Source: Ptychodera flava (lineage: Eukaryota > Hemichordata > Enteropneusta > Ptychoderidae). From it: 64,000 bases of DNA. A program made the position numbers and the translations under genes. The notes under the pieces are model-generated. The model saw only the letters and a program-made list of their open reading frames with translations. It searched no databases and was not told the origin of the DNA. Of the stretch, positions 23,236 to 35,879 are shown piece by piece. The DNA is taken from NCBI RefSeq assembly GCF_041260155.1, contig NC_091936.1:42190963-42254962 (forward strand), read 5' to 3'. The first letter of the stretch is position 1. The number at the start of each line of letters is the position of its first letter.

Positions 23236-23879
23236 AAGTGAAAGTGTACCGTTATGAAATCTGCATTTCATATGATAAGCAAGACAAATTCCTGATACTT
23301 TTCTGTTCTCTCTATGAGAATTCAGTATGAGAAAGCAACATGCACAAATATTTCACAATATATATTTGATACAGTGACTTATTTTAGAGATAGAAAAATG
23401 ACAAGATATCTTTCGTTCTCATTGATGCAACTGTTTTCCTTTGTGTCTCAGATTTTCTGTAGAATGATGTTTTATGACCAAAATAACAGTTAAAAAAGTC
23501 AGTTTTTGTCATTATTAGCTGTGCTTTTATGGTTTCAATGTTACAAGAAAAGGTCATCTCAGACACTGCACACATCAAATTTGGCTAAAATGCCTCTCTA
23601 TGGCTCCTCAGGAGATTTAATTGGATGGCTGGCAAGTCTTAACACCCATCAAAATTTTTGATTTACTGCTTTTTCCTCTTTGATATTAATGATTGACATC
23701 CATTTCTGTACAACAGTTCAGGACATCTGGTTGAGCATAGAAAGTGTGAAATACATTCACAGCTCATTCAAAATGTACTGTATTCAAACTTTAAGATTGA
23801 CACTTTGAAATTCCTGTCTTACAACTGACATGTCAACAATTTCTTTAAAACACAAAATGACTGTTAAATATAAATGTAT

Positions 23880-23885
23880 GATATA

Positions 23886-23968
<83 letters not shown>
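23880..23968. repeat. (TA)n microsatellite
   Basis: About 90 bp of nearly pure TA within the TIR element. Confidence 0.9.
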
Positions 23969-23973
<5 letters not shown>

Positions 23974-24199
23974 TGTGTCCACCTGTTTTACAGTTGTCGC
24001 GTGTGGGGGGGGGTCACCCTGTTTTCGAATTTTGGAATAGGGGGGTCACCCTGTTTTCAAAATTTGGAATGGGGGGGGTCAGCCATTTTTTGACGTCGGC
24101 AAAAAATAATCCACCGCCCCCCCAGGCCGAAGAAACTGACCAGTCCCTTAAGACAGTGGAAATTAACGCCAGGATTATTGTTAGGGACGGACTTAAGAA

Positions 24200-24800
24200 A
24201 GAGACTGTCAGAAAAACTGTGTCTTCCCTATCTGAATTCTTAGGTTCTGTTCCACAGCTTTTCGTCTTCTCTTCAACTCTATTCTAAGTTGTCTGTTTAC
24301 ATCTTGTTCATGTTTTGTGAAGTCCAGTGAGATGTACACTGACTGATACTCATGTTTATCACTGTCCGTCAATTTACTTGTCATCCGCGACACCAAGGAA
24401 CGATCCTGAATTCTCTGAAACTACATTCGAATGGGTGTCGACACACTGTTTGGCGCCAAGTCTCTGTATCTGGAAGTATTCTGATACGTTGACACCAATA
24501 TCATTGAAAATATCCTGAACAGTTTCCCTGTCACTCCTTTCCAATTCTTCTTTGTAATTTCTTATAATCGCCTTCTCTTCGCCTTCTCTCTTTGTCTAGT
24601 TCTTCTTTAACAGTATTGGAAATGATATTCCTCTGATGTCGGCTATATTGAACTTCATTGTTTCATGTTCCGCTTGAATACTGCTGACGGCACTGCTCAA
24701 GTTTGCCAACTCATTTTGCATTTCATTCTGACGGTGTTCAATATTCATGAGTTTAGCAACAATGCTAACAGCACAACTGTTGCATTTCACACAGTACCTG
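24200..24800 (-). mobile_element. LINE ORF1 remnant
   Basis: Minus-strand frames read, in order, a Cys pair (CVKCNSCAVSIVAKLMN), a coiled coil (EMQNELANLSSAVSSIQAEH), a middle with DIFNDIGVNVSEYFQIQRLG, and an end with VYISLDFTKHEQDVNRQLR and ELKRRRKAVEQNLRIQIGK. This order (zinc finger, coiled coil, RRM-like end) is that of CR1/Jockey-type LINE ORF1 proteins. Frame changes and stops make it dead. It abuts the TIR element at 24,151. Confidence 0.65.
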
Positions 24801-24889
24801 TGAATAGGACTTTATCATCATTTGCTTTGTGACAAAGGGAATTGTATACTTCACAGCCTATGTGATGCCAGTATGAGTATAACTATCTT

Positions 24890-25200
24890 CATTGGTAACA
24901 AAGCACTGTGCGTGACAGTGAACTAGTCACTGCAAATGTTTCACCGATATAATTCATCTTGAAGTTTGACAAAATGTTAATCTGATCTATTGGGGTGCTC
25001 AATATACGTTTAGGAAATCAGATTAAAAGTGCGCCCTCAAGTTGTAGAAATCCAGTTGACTTTGACACGGGGGGGGGGGGGGGAGTCTCGTACATTAGTC
25101 GACGACCCTCCATTGCAGAAAACTCTGAGGGGAGGCTGTCTCTCCTCAGAGTCAATATTGATGGAAGTAGGCCCTGATTTTTCCAAATTTTTGAAAGCTA
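24890..25200 (+). repeat. Dispersed repeat family, partial copy
   Basis: AACAAAGCACTGTGCGTGAC matches the 15,755-15,900 block, and CTCAGAGTCAATATTGATGG resembles 9,195-9,240. A 15-base G run lies at 25,069-25,083. Confidence 0.55.
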
Positions 25201-25899
25201 TGACATAATTCGTGACAGAAGAGAACGCTTTGACTAAAACTCTTCAACACATGTGATAATGCAAATATCATCATTAGTTGCACTAATAAATTTCTGCACC
25301 CTGTCCGCTCTTGCGTTGAAGCATAGAGAAATGGCCTGTATTTTTAATGCATGAAAGTTTAACTATCTGATCAGTAGGACTACTTTTCTTTTAATTGGAT
25401 GTTTTTATTTTGACTGTCGTGAGGATAATAAATTTCATGGTGTGTACGTGGAAATAGAATAAACAGGTCTGTGAAACATCATAGCTACACTGTTGTCAAG
25501 AATATGACGTCATGCAATTATTTTAATTTTGCCACGTTGTTGACAAATATGACAGTTAATCACAGATACTGATGACACGAGTGTATACTTTGACAAAATC
25601 ACGTGAGCACATGCTCCAATTATAATTTATTTACTTTGACCATGGAAGTAGCACACAGATAGTACAATTTAACTCAGTACAATTTAACTGCTTGTTCTTT
25701 GCAGGATCGACCATGCTGTCCTAAGTGGTTCGTCCTGAGATTGAAGATCCCAAAACGTACTTACATGGTTCTGAGCTATTGCCACAATTTCTGTTTGGCA
25801 AAGATTGGACATGATCTGCAAAGTGTTTCGAACATACTGCCAGTTATATGTTTTTATACTTTAGGTCACACCTTCACAGGAAAATCAACTTGATATCTT

Positions 25900-25946
<47 letters not shown>

Positions 25947-27075
25947 GTTCGTAGATGTGTAGGCATAGACAGCATAGAAACTATTGACTATGTTGTATGG
26001 ATGAACGTGTGTATAAGTTCGTCAAATCAATCGCGTCATAAATGCTATACATTGTATTCATAACTCTTTATATACGTAGTACAAACTTTTTGCGCCCCCA
26101 AAAGCAATGTTTTTACCAGTGTTTTAGAAACCAAAACGTGTAGTAATGCAACATATAAAGTTAAGATAAGTCCTTGAAAAGCTATCTTCTTGCAAGAACA
26201 AAGGCAATCAGTATAGGTCGATGTAGTGCATTGTTTGCACACTATCATCATTTTCTCAGCTTCCCGCAACAATTCCTACATTTTTTGCTCAGCATTTGGC
26301 AAGACAACGGCCACATCGGACTAGCGTTTCTCGGAAATATGCACAAATCTCAGAGAAGTGTTTCCAGATGTTGTTTTCAGTTGTCTGTAGAATCTGTGGA
26401 TAAAAGTGAGAAATCAGAATCCTTAACATTAACAGTGTCTTTATTTCTATGTACCATCTCCCTGTCGAAACCATACATACCTGTGACATCCAATGGCAAA
26501 TGCTTTCTTATCCTGTTAAATTCGAAATTGTTCTATCCAAGTTAGATTTTTGGGTCGGCTTCTCGCCTTTCTACTTGGCAATCTAAAGCATTTAATGGTC
26601 TGTGAGAGAAATGATTTATGAATTGACTGCCTGTACAAATGAATATATTGGATTATTACAAAAGTACAGTGAGCAATATTATTAGCAGTCGACTCTTTCA
26701 GTGATTTCCATTCTTTCGAAGCGTGAGTGACGTTGAATTGAAGGAGTGAAACATATTAGCGTATCAACTGGACTAGTGATGTGATATAACATTTGTGGTT
26801 TAATGGGTCACGTCGAATAACAAAAGCGTGATGACACCAAGTTCGACATTTTTTTACTAGTAATTTACCAATCATAAACTGAGGCTGCTCTGCAGAGCTT
26901 TACATATCATACAAACGGGGCTTGGAATCCCAAATGGAAAAATCTGAACTTTCTACACCGACAAGTGAATTATGGAATAGCTTGGAGACAAGTTGAAACA
27001 GATGTAGGTGTCATATGCTATCTCATTACAGAGTATATTTTCGTCAGCTGAAAGGTAGAAGAATGAGTTACTCAC
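25201..27075. other. Stretch with no supported feature except a (CT)n tract
   Basis: A (CT)n tract lies at 25,895-25,946. The 3' end of the minus-strand secreted gene should fall here or further left, but I could not identify its last exon. One weak candidate is a phase-1 frame ending in a stop near 26,895. Confidence 0.4.
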
Positions 27076-30000
27076 CACACCTTCTCTCTGTGCAAAACTC
27101 TCTGCCATTGAAACAAATACTGTAAAAAAGTAAAGTTCCATGTTTCAACACAACGATGTATTTGAACAGAAAGGCGTTTTCAGTTTTCAACACTGCTTCG
27201 GAGATTTTACTTTGTTTTAGTTAAAGGTGAAAGCAATGACCAGTTATATCTCAACTGAAGAAAAAAACAATTGTAAGACAAAGTCCGGAGTCTAAAAATG
27301 TTAATGTTCCGGCTGTATTTTTTGAAGATTTACGTTGAAAAGGGTCGAAATTTTCATCCTGAATCTAACTAATATCACGGTGAAAAGATCAGCCTTGTGA
27401 AGGAAGTGACAATGGATTAGGTGCAAGGGTCGACATGGGAAACCAAGGTTGCATGCAACGTATTAATGTACCGTAGAGAATAACTCCGAGAAGGGCAATT
27501 ATAATATTGACAAAATACTAGATTCATAGAATTTAAAAAAACACTTTCTGAGGTAAAATCAAAGGCAGCTCGTACCACATATCACAGCCATCATTGACCA
27601 TATAAGCTGATCCGGACTGTCGGAAGCGTCCGTCGATTCTCGAGTGACAACCTGACTTAGGTGGCGCTGTTCAGAAATACGAAGGAGAAATCTGTTCATA
27701 AGTCATAGCAAAAATTACTTCATGGGAAAAAATACTACCGTCTGTGTAACATTTGATCTCAACTATTTCAGCAATAATCACGATGGCAGTATTTCACACC
27801 GATGTTGGTTTTCGCCAAGCTCAATAACGGCACCACTCTACCATATTTAAAAGTATATCATATAATCTGAAATTTTGGTCAATGCATTTTCCATTCTTTT
27901 AATTAAAGGGTCAGTAACTCTTACTTTTGAAGACTTTCATTACTTTTATTTTGTATGTCAGTTGCATATACTTGGTCTTCTCCTAAAAGTATGTTGAAAC
28001 ATCCACCATGTAGTTTGTCAACATAGCATCTATATGTATAAAATACACCGTTTAGATTTGTTTACATTTGCATTCTTGTCCGGACCAGAATTCACTCGTC
28101 AACATAACTAATGCAGTCTGTACAAGTACATGCTGAGTTGATAAGCTAAATACCGTGTATGATTTTGGGTGTAGACCAAAGCATTATGATGTATTTTATG
28201 CCCAAAAATAGTGAAAAAATATCGAAAGTTAGAGTTAAGGCTACTGGTCCTTTTAGATTATCACGATAGAAAACTTAAAAGACTAGACACCGATTAGAAA
28301 GCAAAACTATAGCGAACCAAAGAATATTTCCTATTTCTGCCTTCTTGTCAGTCGGTCTTTCCCGACATATTATTTTGACAGTTAATTTGACTTACTTTCT
28401 ACCATATACATGTAGTCCCTGTTATGTCCATGAAATGTCTGTTTTTCACAGTTGTGAACAAGAATTTGATTATAATCACTTTGTGCCAAGTTTTTGTTAC
28501 TTAAAAAGCAGCTGCTGCTTTCGGATATGATACGAAAACTATGGACAAGCATCAACTTCAATAATTATCGTGTTAATTAAAACTAGGAACGATATGCACT
28601 AGCTTACACTCTGGGCTATTGTGGCAAATTCTGATTTGTAAAAAGCACCCGCTCCGGTTATAAACCGAAACGGATCGAAACGAACAGACAATAAATAATA
28701 TTAAACTCACCACAATCATTCAAAGTGCATATTATCCGGCCATTTCTACAGAAGCTGAAAGAAATGTGAGCAATGTTTTAAAAATGTTCAAATTTACGGA
28801 CGATGACGAATATATGTGCTTAAAGGAGGGTGTAAGATCATGACCAAATTAACTACAATTCATCAGGAATAAAATAGTAAATACTCTCACCAAGTGTTGC
28901 ATCCGTCATCAGCTTTCCATCTGCTCCTTTGAGAGTAAATTTTATCCCCAGAGTAACAATCTAATTTAGAAAAGAAAACATGATTGGTGACATATCAAGA
29001 TCGGACTGTATGCTCCGTCCAGAATATCAACACAGTAACAAAGTTCAAGCTACTTGCTACAGGACACACTCGACCTCATACAGACCGGTCATACACCTTT
29101 GTTTGACCCCGCCGAGTTTCTCATTGATTTCAAGTGTGGTGTTAATGCACTATCGTGTCTATCGATGACCTGAATGTCGTAAATACGAAATCTTTGTAGC
29201 TAAGAAGGTCATACGCCACACGATTTATGCCGATGGGACAATGGGTATACTGCGTAAAAATAAATGAACTCAACAAATATGGTAAGATAAAGAAATCAAT
29301 AACAAGTTGTTACCAGCCTGGACCCTCAAAGGAATTTTGATCGGTACTTCACCATGGCAAGGAACATTTTGCGCACGTCACTTATAAACAACGAAAGAAC
29401 GGTATATTTAAGCAATAAAGCACACCCAGCGATGGTATAGCACGAGATTTTGACCAGTTCACGACATATATACACGAGCGATAGCGAATGCATATATGAA
29501 GTGAAATGGTCAAAATCGAGTGGTATACCGTCGCTGGGTGTGATTTATTGCTATGATATCATAACAGTATATTGAAATTCTGGCGTGGAACGTCATAAAA
29601 GGACTTTTCCTCAAGCTGAGAGCTAGTGCGCATGCCAGCCGTGGTATATCGCCCATATACCACGGTTCTTTTCGCGTCTCGACCAATCAGATCGCTGTAT
29701 TTGCACCATCAATATACTGGTATGATATACTATGCGATATTGTTTCGCCGATGGATCTGTTTATTCTTCACCTGTACACATGGTAATTACTAAACTGAAA
29801 ATACTCATTAATCTGTAGAGCAAAATCAAGCTGCTTCATCAAATCCAAACATTTCTCAGCTAAAAACACCAGTGACATTATAGTTTACAATTTTTGCAGT
29901 TGTCCTCTTAATGCTGGATATCATCATTAAAAACCAGCCTCCACGTTTTCACGTATACTTCTTTCACTCGGACAGGTATCATCAAATCCCACTGCAGCTG

Positions 30001-32325
30001 GCGTTTTTTAACCGACCTAGATCACTTACTGCATCCCGTGTTAAGGTTCCCATGAAAACATTGGACTTTTTATTGCTTTTGAAACGAAGCCGTCATCAGA
30101 ATTTTGTACTTTTATTACGGTTATTGCTGCCTAACATTGAAAGCGCAACGCAGAGATCTATAAGTGAACACAGAGCATGTTTCATTGAGTTAGAATCAAT
30201 GTGCAGATTTTATGGAAAACTGTGTATTGGTCTCATACTGGGGCGCACCCAAGAAATTATTTGTACACTTCAGCCGTACCTTACAACACCAACTGTAACA
30301 CCCAACTGACAGATGTACACATAATGATTAAAACCAAATAACAAAAAATTCATTTCAAAATAAAACCACCCTCAGCACTTTAACTTGATTCAAATAGAAC
30401 AACAAGCCTTAATCTTGATATCGGAATACCGTTACTGTACCGTAGAAAGAAATTACTTTTGAATAAGGACGAAATAGACGAATGCATCCTGCTTGCGACA
30501 ATCAGACATACACAGTTGGTGTTGTGAGGTACGGCTGAATTCTAAGTGTAGTGTACAACAATTCATAAAAACTTAGTTCCTATGCACATAACGCCTTTAA
30601 GCTTGTGACCGTCTTGAACTGTTTCCTTAACTCAAATCGGTCAAGGTTACATTTCCGAACTTTGAGCCCGGGACAAATTGTTGACACTGTCTCGTGACCC
30701 ATTTCCCAAATCCTAGGTCTCCATGATTTTTAGTGTTGTAAACACCAGTATCTAGTAATTATTTCTCCCACTTTTTCGAACATAAATTACGTCAAGCGAC
30801 GTCCAGATGACGAAAATCTATTTATTATATAGACATTTCAAATGCAAAAACAATTTTTCTGACGCACGCAGTCCTACTTGTCAAGCGTCGTTCAGTAAAT
30901 GTATAACGTGAGTCTAAATCCCTTGTCCGTCCGACAATGACGTCATCGATAACACTGTCGAGACCATCTGACCTTGTGACAACCACACCGCAGGTCAAAG
31001 TATGGGCATTGGCATCGTGACGCTAAAGGCTAGATTTGTAATAATTTTTTTGGCTTACATTGCTTTTCATCAAATCAGTATAGCTTGCAGAAAATTAAAC
31101 CTTCAAATGATTATGAAAGTCTCTGCAATATCTACAAATGGACGCCTACTTTAGTTCTTACTTAAAAATACCATTTTTGGTCAAAAGGTCACATAGTGCT
31201 TTGATAAACACATTTGTATCTTGCTCAGTTTTATCCTCAACAATGACAATGATGGCAAAATTCTTAAATATATAATTTAGATTACGTTAAGGCGGTTTTG
31301 TATAGTTAAACATCGTAAGCAGAAGGGCAGCAGCAGTTCAATTCTCCCGTTCATGTTTGCCCACTGTTATCTTCGGCAAAAGCTTTAATACATCTGCTGA
31401 CCTGTTGAGCCTGATCCTAACCTTTCGATGGTATTTGCGCGTGAGATCTGTGCGTGTGTATATCGACTGCACGCTGATTGGACATCGATACAACAATCAT
31501 ATCTGACTATCACAATATCATGTTGCCAAACTTACCTTGCGTGGAGATGCCGACTGGCGAGCCCTAAAATTGAAATTCAATTTTGACATTTTATGAGTGA
31601 AATTATAAGTTCGCTTGATTAACTGCAATAAAACTGCCGAGGAAAAATGCACCGATGGATTGGTGATCACAGATGTGCAAGTGACATTCATCTTCACGAC
31701 GTCAAGCACGATTGTCAGAAAAAGAGACAAAACACTGCTACATATTTAACTTTGACATCATGTTATTGTAAAGCGATTTCATACCCTAACACAATCAGAT
31801 ACATTTTCTAAATGCACTGTAGTTGTCAATTTGGTAAATTAAATTTAAGTAACCAGATGGATAATGTAGGCTGTACGATGCCATGGTAGCCTATAGGCAT
31901 CCCAATGGTCAAACACAAACAGTCGACAATCTGGAATGAAGATAGATCTACAACATTTGCTGAATAAGTGAACACACGCTTGGGAGAATTCGAACAGGTC
32001 TTTTCCTTCGCTATTTCAACCAGAACTTGTTAGATAGAATGCATTTCGTCTTCCCTTGTTCGAAAAGATTGTTTTGTGAGATTTTTGCGGTAAATCATGA
32101 AGGACAAGAGACTCATTCACATGCTCAAGTATTCCTCAGACTGCAAAAACTAACGGAAATAGATTGGCAATGCATTGGTATTTAACTCTGGATATTGCTC
32201 CGTCTTACTTCGGTCAGTATTTGTGGCAAAGAATGGGTTTAAGTTTCACTTACCGGCGTGAAGAACATGGGCACACAAGTTAGAAAAAGAAGTAGAACTC
32301 CGAGTGGCAATGTCACCGCTGTCAT
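27076..32325 (-). CDS. Secreted protein with two VWC/pacifastin-like repeats (3' end not found)
   Basis: Six small exons are linked by GT..AG borders and matching phases: 32,325-32,254 (0), 31,563-31,536 (0 to 1), 28,960-28,891 (1 to 2), 28,754-28,711 (2 to 1), 27,651-27,576 (1 to 2) and 27,119-27,076 (2 to 1). Exon 1 starts at an ATG with G at -3 and encodes a signal peptide (MTAVTLPLGVLLLFLTCV...). Exons 3-4 and 5-6 each encode one six-Cys unit: a first Cys, 18-20 residues later an Asp-Gly, then CNTCFCRNGRIICTLNDC or CDMCICFNGREFCTERRC. The CxxCxC...GxxxCTxxxC pattern is that of VWC subdomain 1, and close to pacifastin inhibitors, though the first spacing is longer than in pacifastins. Equal exon lengths (70/44 and 76/44) show an exon-pair duplication. 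It probably acts outside the cell; inhibitor or ligand-binding roles are inferred. After exon 6 a donor (GTGAGT) implies further exons. Confidence 0.72.
29411..29602. mobile_element. Palindromic MITE, copy 2
   Basis: The same family as 16,759-16,924 but inverted: AGCAATAAAGCACACCCAGC at the left, mirrored at 29,538-29,561, then the GAAATTCTGGCGTGGAACGT tail. It lies in intron 2 of the secreted cysteine-repeat gene. Just beyond, 29,637-29,668 has a short CCGTGGTATAT / ATATACCACGG hairpin. Confidence 0.75.
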
Positions 32326-34054
32326 GTCTACAGATGCGTTTAATGTTTGTGCTGTTGGAAACTGGCAAAATATACCTGTCTTATCATCTGGCGTGCATTT
32401 TGATCGACCTAGATTACTAAGAAAAGTCACTCGACCCCATTGAATTATTTGCTTATGGGTTTGAAGGTTAAACGCTGACGTCGTACAGGTCCGATGGCAT
32501 GAAACAAAAACAGCGTGTTGTTTTTCTAGCAGGATTTGTCGCTATATATCTATCACGAGATTTCCCGCAAACACGTTCCAGATTTATAATAAAGAGATGT
32601 AACTGTACATAAATATGTAATAATTTGGCAATCAAACTTGTGCAAGAAGACGTTTAACTCTCTATGGGAGAGTAAGTGTTATCAAGGTTTTTACAATTTC
32701 ACAGATTTTGCTTTTAACCCCAGTGATTGGAATACCTGAACACATTAAGCGTACAATTCAAAAAATAATCGACATTTTTATCAAGAGAAAACGTAAGATC
32801 AATAATGAAATGCTTCAAAGTGGTTATGACCGAGTATGTCTAGAACGTGTCAATCCTGACAAAAAGATTCAGGGTTTCAGTGCTGTATAGGTCAAGAGAC
32901 TGGTTTCATGCAAAGGCAGCACCTGCGGACTGCTATACCATGGTATTATTTAGAAATGGATGCACTTCAGACATGTAATCTTATTCAACAAAATATTTTC
33001 CGGAATTCACTACCAAAAGCTTTAGAATATGTAATTCCTGACGGTACAGTGCAAGTTGCAATGTCATAAGAAACAGAAATGTGACTTTGAAACGGTGTAG
33101 TAGGTTCCATTTTTTTCATAAATCATCGAGAAATTGTAAACATGGTATCCGGAACGGAAAAAAAGTTGATTGCAATGGAAAAAAGCGACTTTTAAAATCC
33201 TAAAATCCTTCATTTGAATATGTCACAGAAATGTGCAGGTGTTGATAAACTTAGAAAATAGTACTCGTCACTTGGAGTAACGAACCAGTCAAGTAAAATG
33301 ATCTGGACTCGGAACAATATTTACAGAATCCTGAGAGAAACGAAATTACAAGAATTCGAATGGAAGCTTTTACAGAGATTGTTACCATGTCATAAGTGTT
33401 TGTTTTACTGGAAAAAAGAGTGATTAGCGCAACTGTGAACTTTTTGCTACACCTGATTCTCTTGAACATAAATACATACACTGTTCATTATAAGACAATT
33501 ATGAGACAATTATTTTGCAGAGATTTCGATTTACTTGACTGTCATATCAGTTTTATTTGTGCAATAAACAACGCGTATTCTCAAAATATGAGGAAAGCAT
33601 TGTAAATTTATTGGATTTGATTGGTAAATGGTAAATTCATAAACACTGTCTGAGTGAAACAAAAGTACCTGTGATTACACTGTTAAAATGTGAGTTTCTT
33701 TGAAATGTAAAATAGACAAGGAGATATGTAATAACCTAGAAAGATTAAGGTTTTTGAACTTATGATATGTATTATGTGATTTTTGTCTGATTTTGCAGTT
33801 TTGAATCGACTTTCGTTAGATAAGTCGATGTAAAACGTTTATGAGTTTTAATGTAACCAAAAAAACCCTAAAAACAAAAACCAATAAACCCCAAAAAAAC
33901 TGCTTTTCTCTAACGTTTGGCCAACACGAAAGTGCATCCAGATCCATATTGGCACAATATATACAGTATAACCAGCATATTTAAACCGAAATTTTCTATG
34001 CTGGTAGTTTAATAGTTTACATATATTCTAATGTTGAAAGCAAAGTCACATTGA
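32326..34054. other. Upstream region of the secreted gene, no gene recognised
   Basis: This should contain the promoter and any 5' UTR exon of the minus-strand secreted gene. A possible acceptor (TTTTCTTAG) lies at about 32,417, upstream of the ATG. I cannot point to a TATA box with confidence. The rest shows only short frames. Confidence 0.35.
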
Positions 34055-34264
34055 CACGATTGAAACTAATTTGGGATAATTGGATCTTCATATTTTTTAA
34101 ACTTCTCAAAACTGTTTGGTGCCCTTTCGTTTAATGTTGCAATATTACAAATTACTTATAAAAACAAATGTATAACGTAAAAAGAAAAGCAGATGAGGCT
34201 ACATTTGTAGTTGAAATTGACATTACTTCACCATCCAATTATCCCAAATTAGTTCCAATCATGT
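34055..34264. mobile_element. MITE with CACGATTGAAACTAATTTGG ends, copy 2
   Basis: It matches 13,811-14,018 in reverse orientation, sharing ends, length (about 210 bp) and internal words such as GAAGTAATGTCAATnTACAA. Non-coding. Confidence 0.65.
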
Positions 34265-35738
34265 TCATTACATTTCCTTCTTGTTGAAAATATAATCATT
34301 ATGATCACAACTGTTAAACGTGAAACAGGTGAATTTATCCTTCAATATGTAATGGTGCAACTCAATAATTGGCTCTTCAAATCTACACATATTACCCTAG
34401 CGAGTCGGGTTACAGCTGCTAAAAGAAAGAGAAGTTACTTAACCAAAAAGCGCTGGTACATAGTTCTATCAATTCACTTGTAAGAGACTTGTTATGTTAG
34501 ATACATGGCAGGCTATTCACATTCAGTTTCTTTATACATGTAGCACACGTGATACAGGTCCTATAGAAAAAAATATCTGACTAATCTGTGTCACAGATTT
34601 GATGTAGCAAGCCTGTGACAGATTTGGCAATCATATCTATAACATGCCAGACACAGATCCCTAACTTGCTACTATAATAACGCCAAGTGTAATACAAATT
34701 TCAGGCGTGGTATCACATCACGCCTTTTACACCCACTGTTATTTTTGACGATTGCATTTCTTTCTGACTTTAACTCAACGATGATAAGTTCATCTCACAC
34801 ATGTATATACAAAATACTTGCATCCTATAATGATTAAACAGGGGTACTGAAATTAAATCGAGAGAGCTTGGTACTTCATACATGGAAGAAAATGGCAAAA
34901 TATGGACAAAAAGTAACCTCAGTGTAGGCTCTTTATAAGATGGCAGCTGAAGACGATTCAGAAATTACATGTTACATGTCCACATATTGTTAGGGGGAAA
35001 CTCAACGGAAAGTGCTGAGCTCGACCGAAAGTTATTTTACAGTGCAAAAGTCATTCCACAGTAGTTCCCATCTTGATTAAGAGTGGAGGAGAGATTCATC
35101 CAAATTTCCTGAAGTCTTACTAAAAACCCAGCATACATATCCAGATTTTGTCCGGTGGGATGGCTTTGTTTTAGTCAGAGAAGAATCTTGTAGGGTTTGT
35201 GATGCTGCCTGAAGACTGTGTGCTGAAGTTATAATATTGATCACTAAGCAATCGCCGTTATTCGCTAACAGCCCAAAACTTCGATTGAACCAGCGGCTAC
35301 ATCACTGAAGAAAGTCTAAAATAAAAAAAGTGATAGTGGTTAGCGCTATGGTATTTACGTCTACGCGCTCATGTGCCATTTAATATATTTGCATTAAAGC
35401 AGCATGTTCGCTCGTATAAGGGCTAATGTACACTTCAGTTGCTGTGAATAGTGACAATTGACCAATCAGATATTATCTTCCGAGCCAGGTGCACATCAGC
35501 AGTTCTATAACGCCCTCAGATTATGGACAAAGTCTTTTCTGTCTACGTCCAATTATGGGCAGGTTTCATGTAGAGTTTTCTTTAATGTCAAATTTGTCAA
35601 CTCTATATGTCCTGTAAAAAGCAAATTTCGGTTGATTAATATTTTGGCACAATTTTAATAATTAATAAGAAAAATCCACAAATCATTGTCACAGTCAAGT
35701 ATAACGAACGCAAAAAACACAAGCAATTAAAGCAAAAC
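34265..35738. other. Intergenic stretch without a recognised gene
   Basis: Only a short hairpin near 34,590-34,625 (TGTGTCACAG / CTGTGACAG) stands out. No exon or repeat is supported. Confidence 0.35.
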
Positions 35739-35879
35739 AAACCAGATATGAACTGAATATGCTCACGTGTTTTACAACAGGTTCATTAATAGTAGTACGC
35801 TTCTCAGAACAATAAGATATATGTTATCACTAAATGAAGCAGGTTTTTTTCAACATCGCACAGTACTCTCAGATTTTAA

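Larger units (their letters stand above)
22719..24151. mobile_element. TIR element with G-run ends
   Basis: The left end AGGGACTGGTGAGTTTCTTC then GGCC and a G run is mirrored at the right, where GGCCGAAGAAACTGACCAGT then CCCT ends the element. Subterminal GGGGGGGTCACCCTGTTTT units repeat two to three times on each side, both reading G-rich on the plus strand. The core holds a hairpin tandem repeat and a (TA)n tract. No transposase. I found no clear target-site duplication. Confidence 0.7.

Noticed and set aside
26953-27141. Continuation of secreted-gene exon 6 as a 62-residue frame
   Set aside because: It is in a different frame from the cysteine unit, and the only splice that would link them needs a 28-base intron, which is too short.
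28891-28960. Alternative frame of secreted-gene exon 3 (reads IVTLGIKFTLKG)
   Set aside because: It is open but does not fit the phase-1 end of exon 2 or the phase-2 start of exon 4, and loses the cysteine pattern shared with exons 5-6.
29911-30309. 132-residue plus-strand frame
   Set aside because: No recognised motif, no splice context and a composition like chance frames; it lies in an intron of the minus-strand secreted gene.
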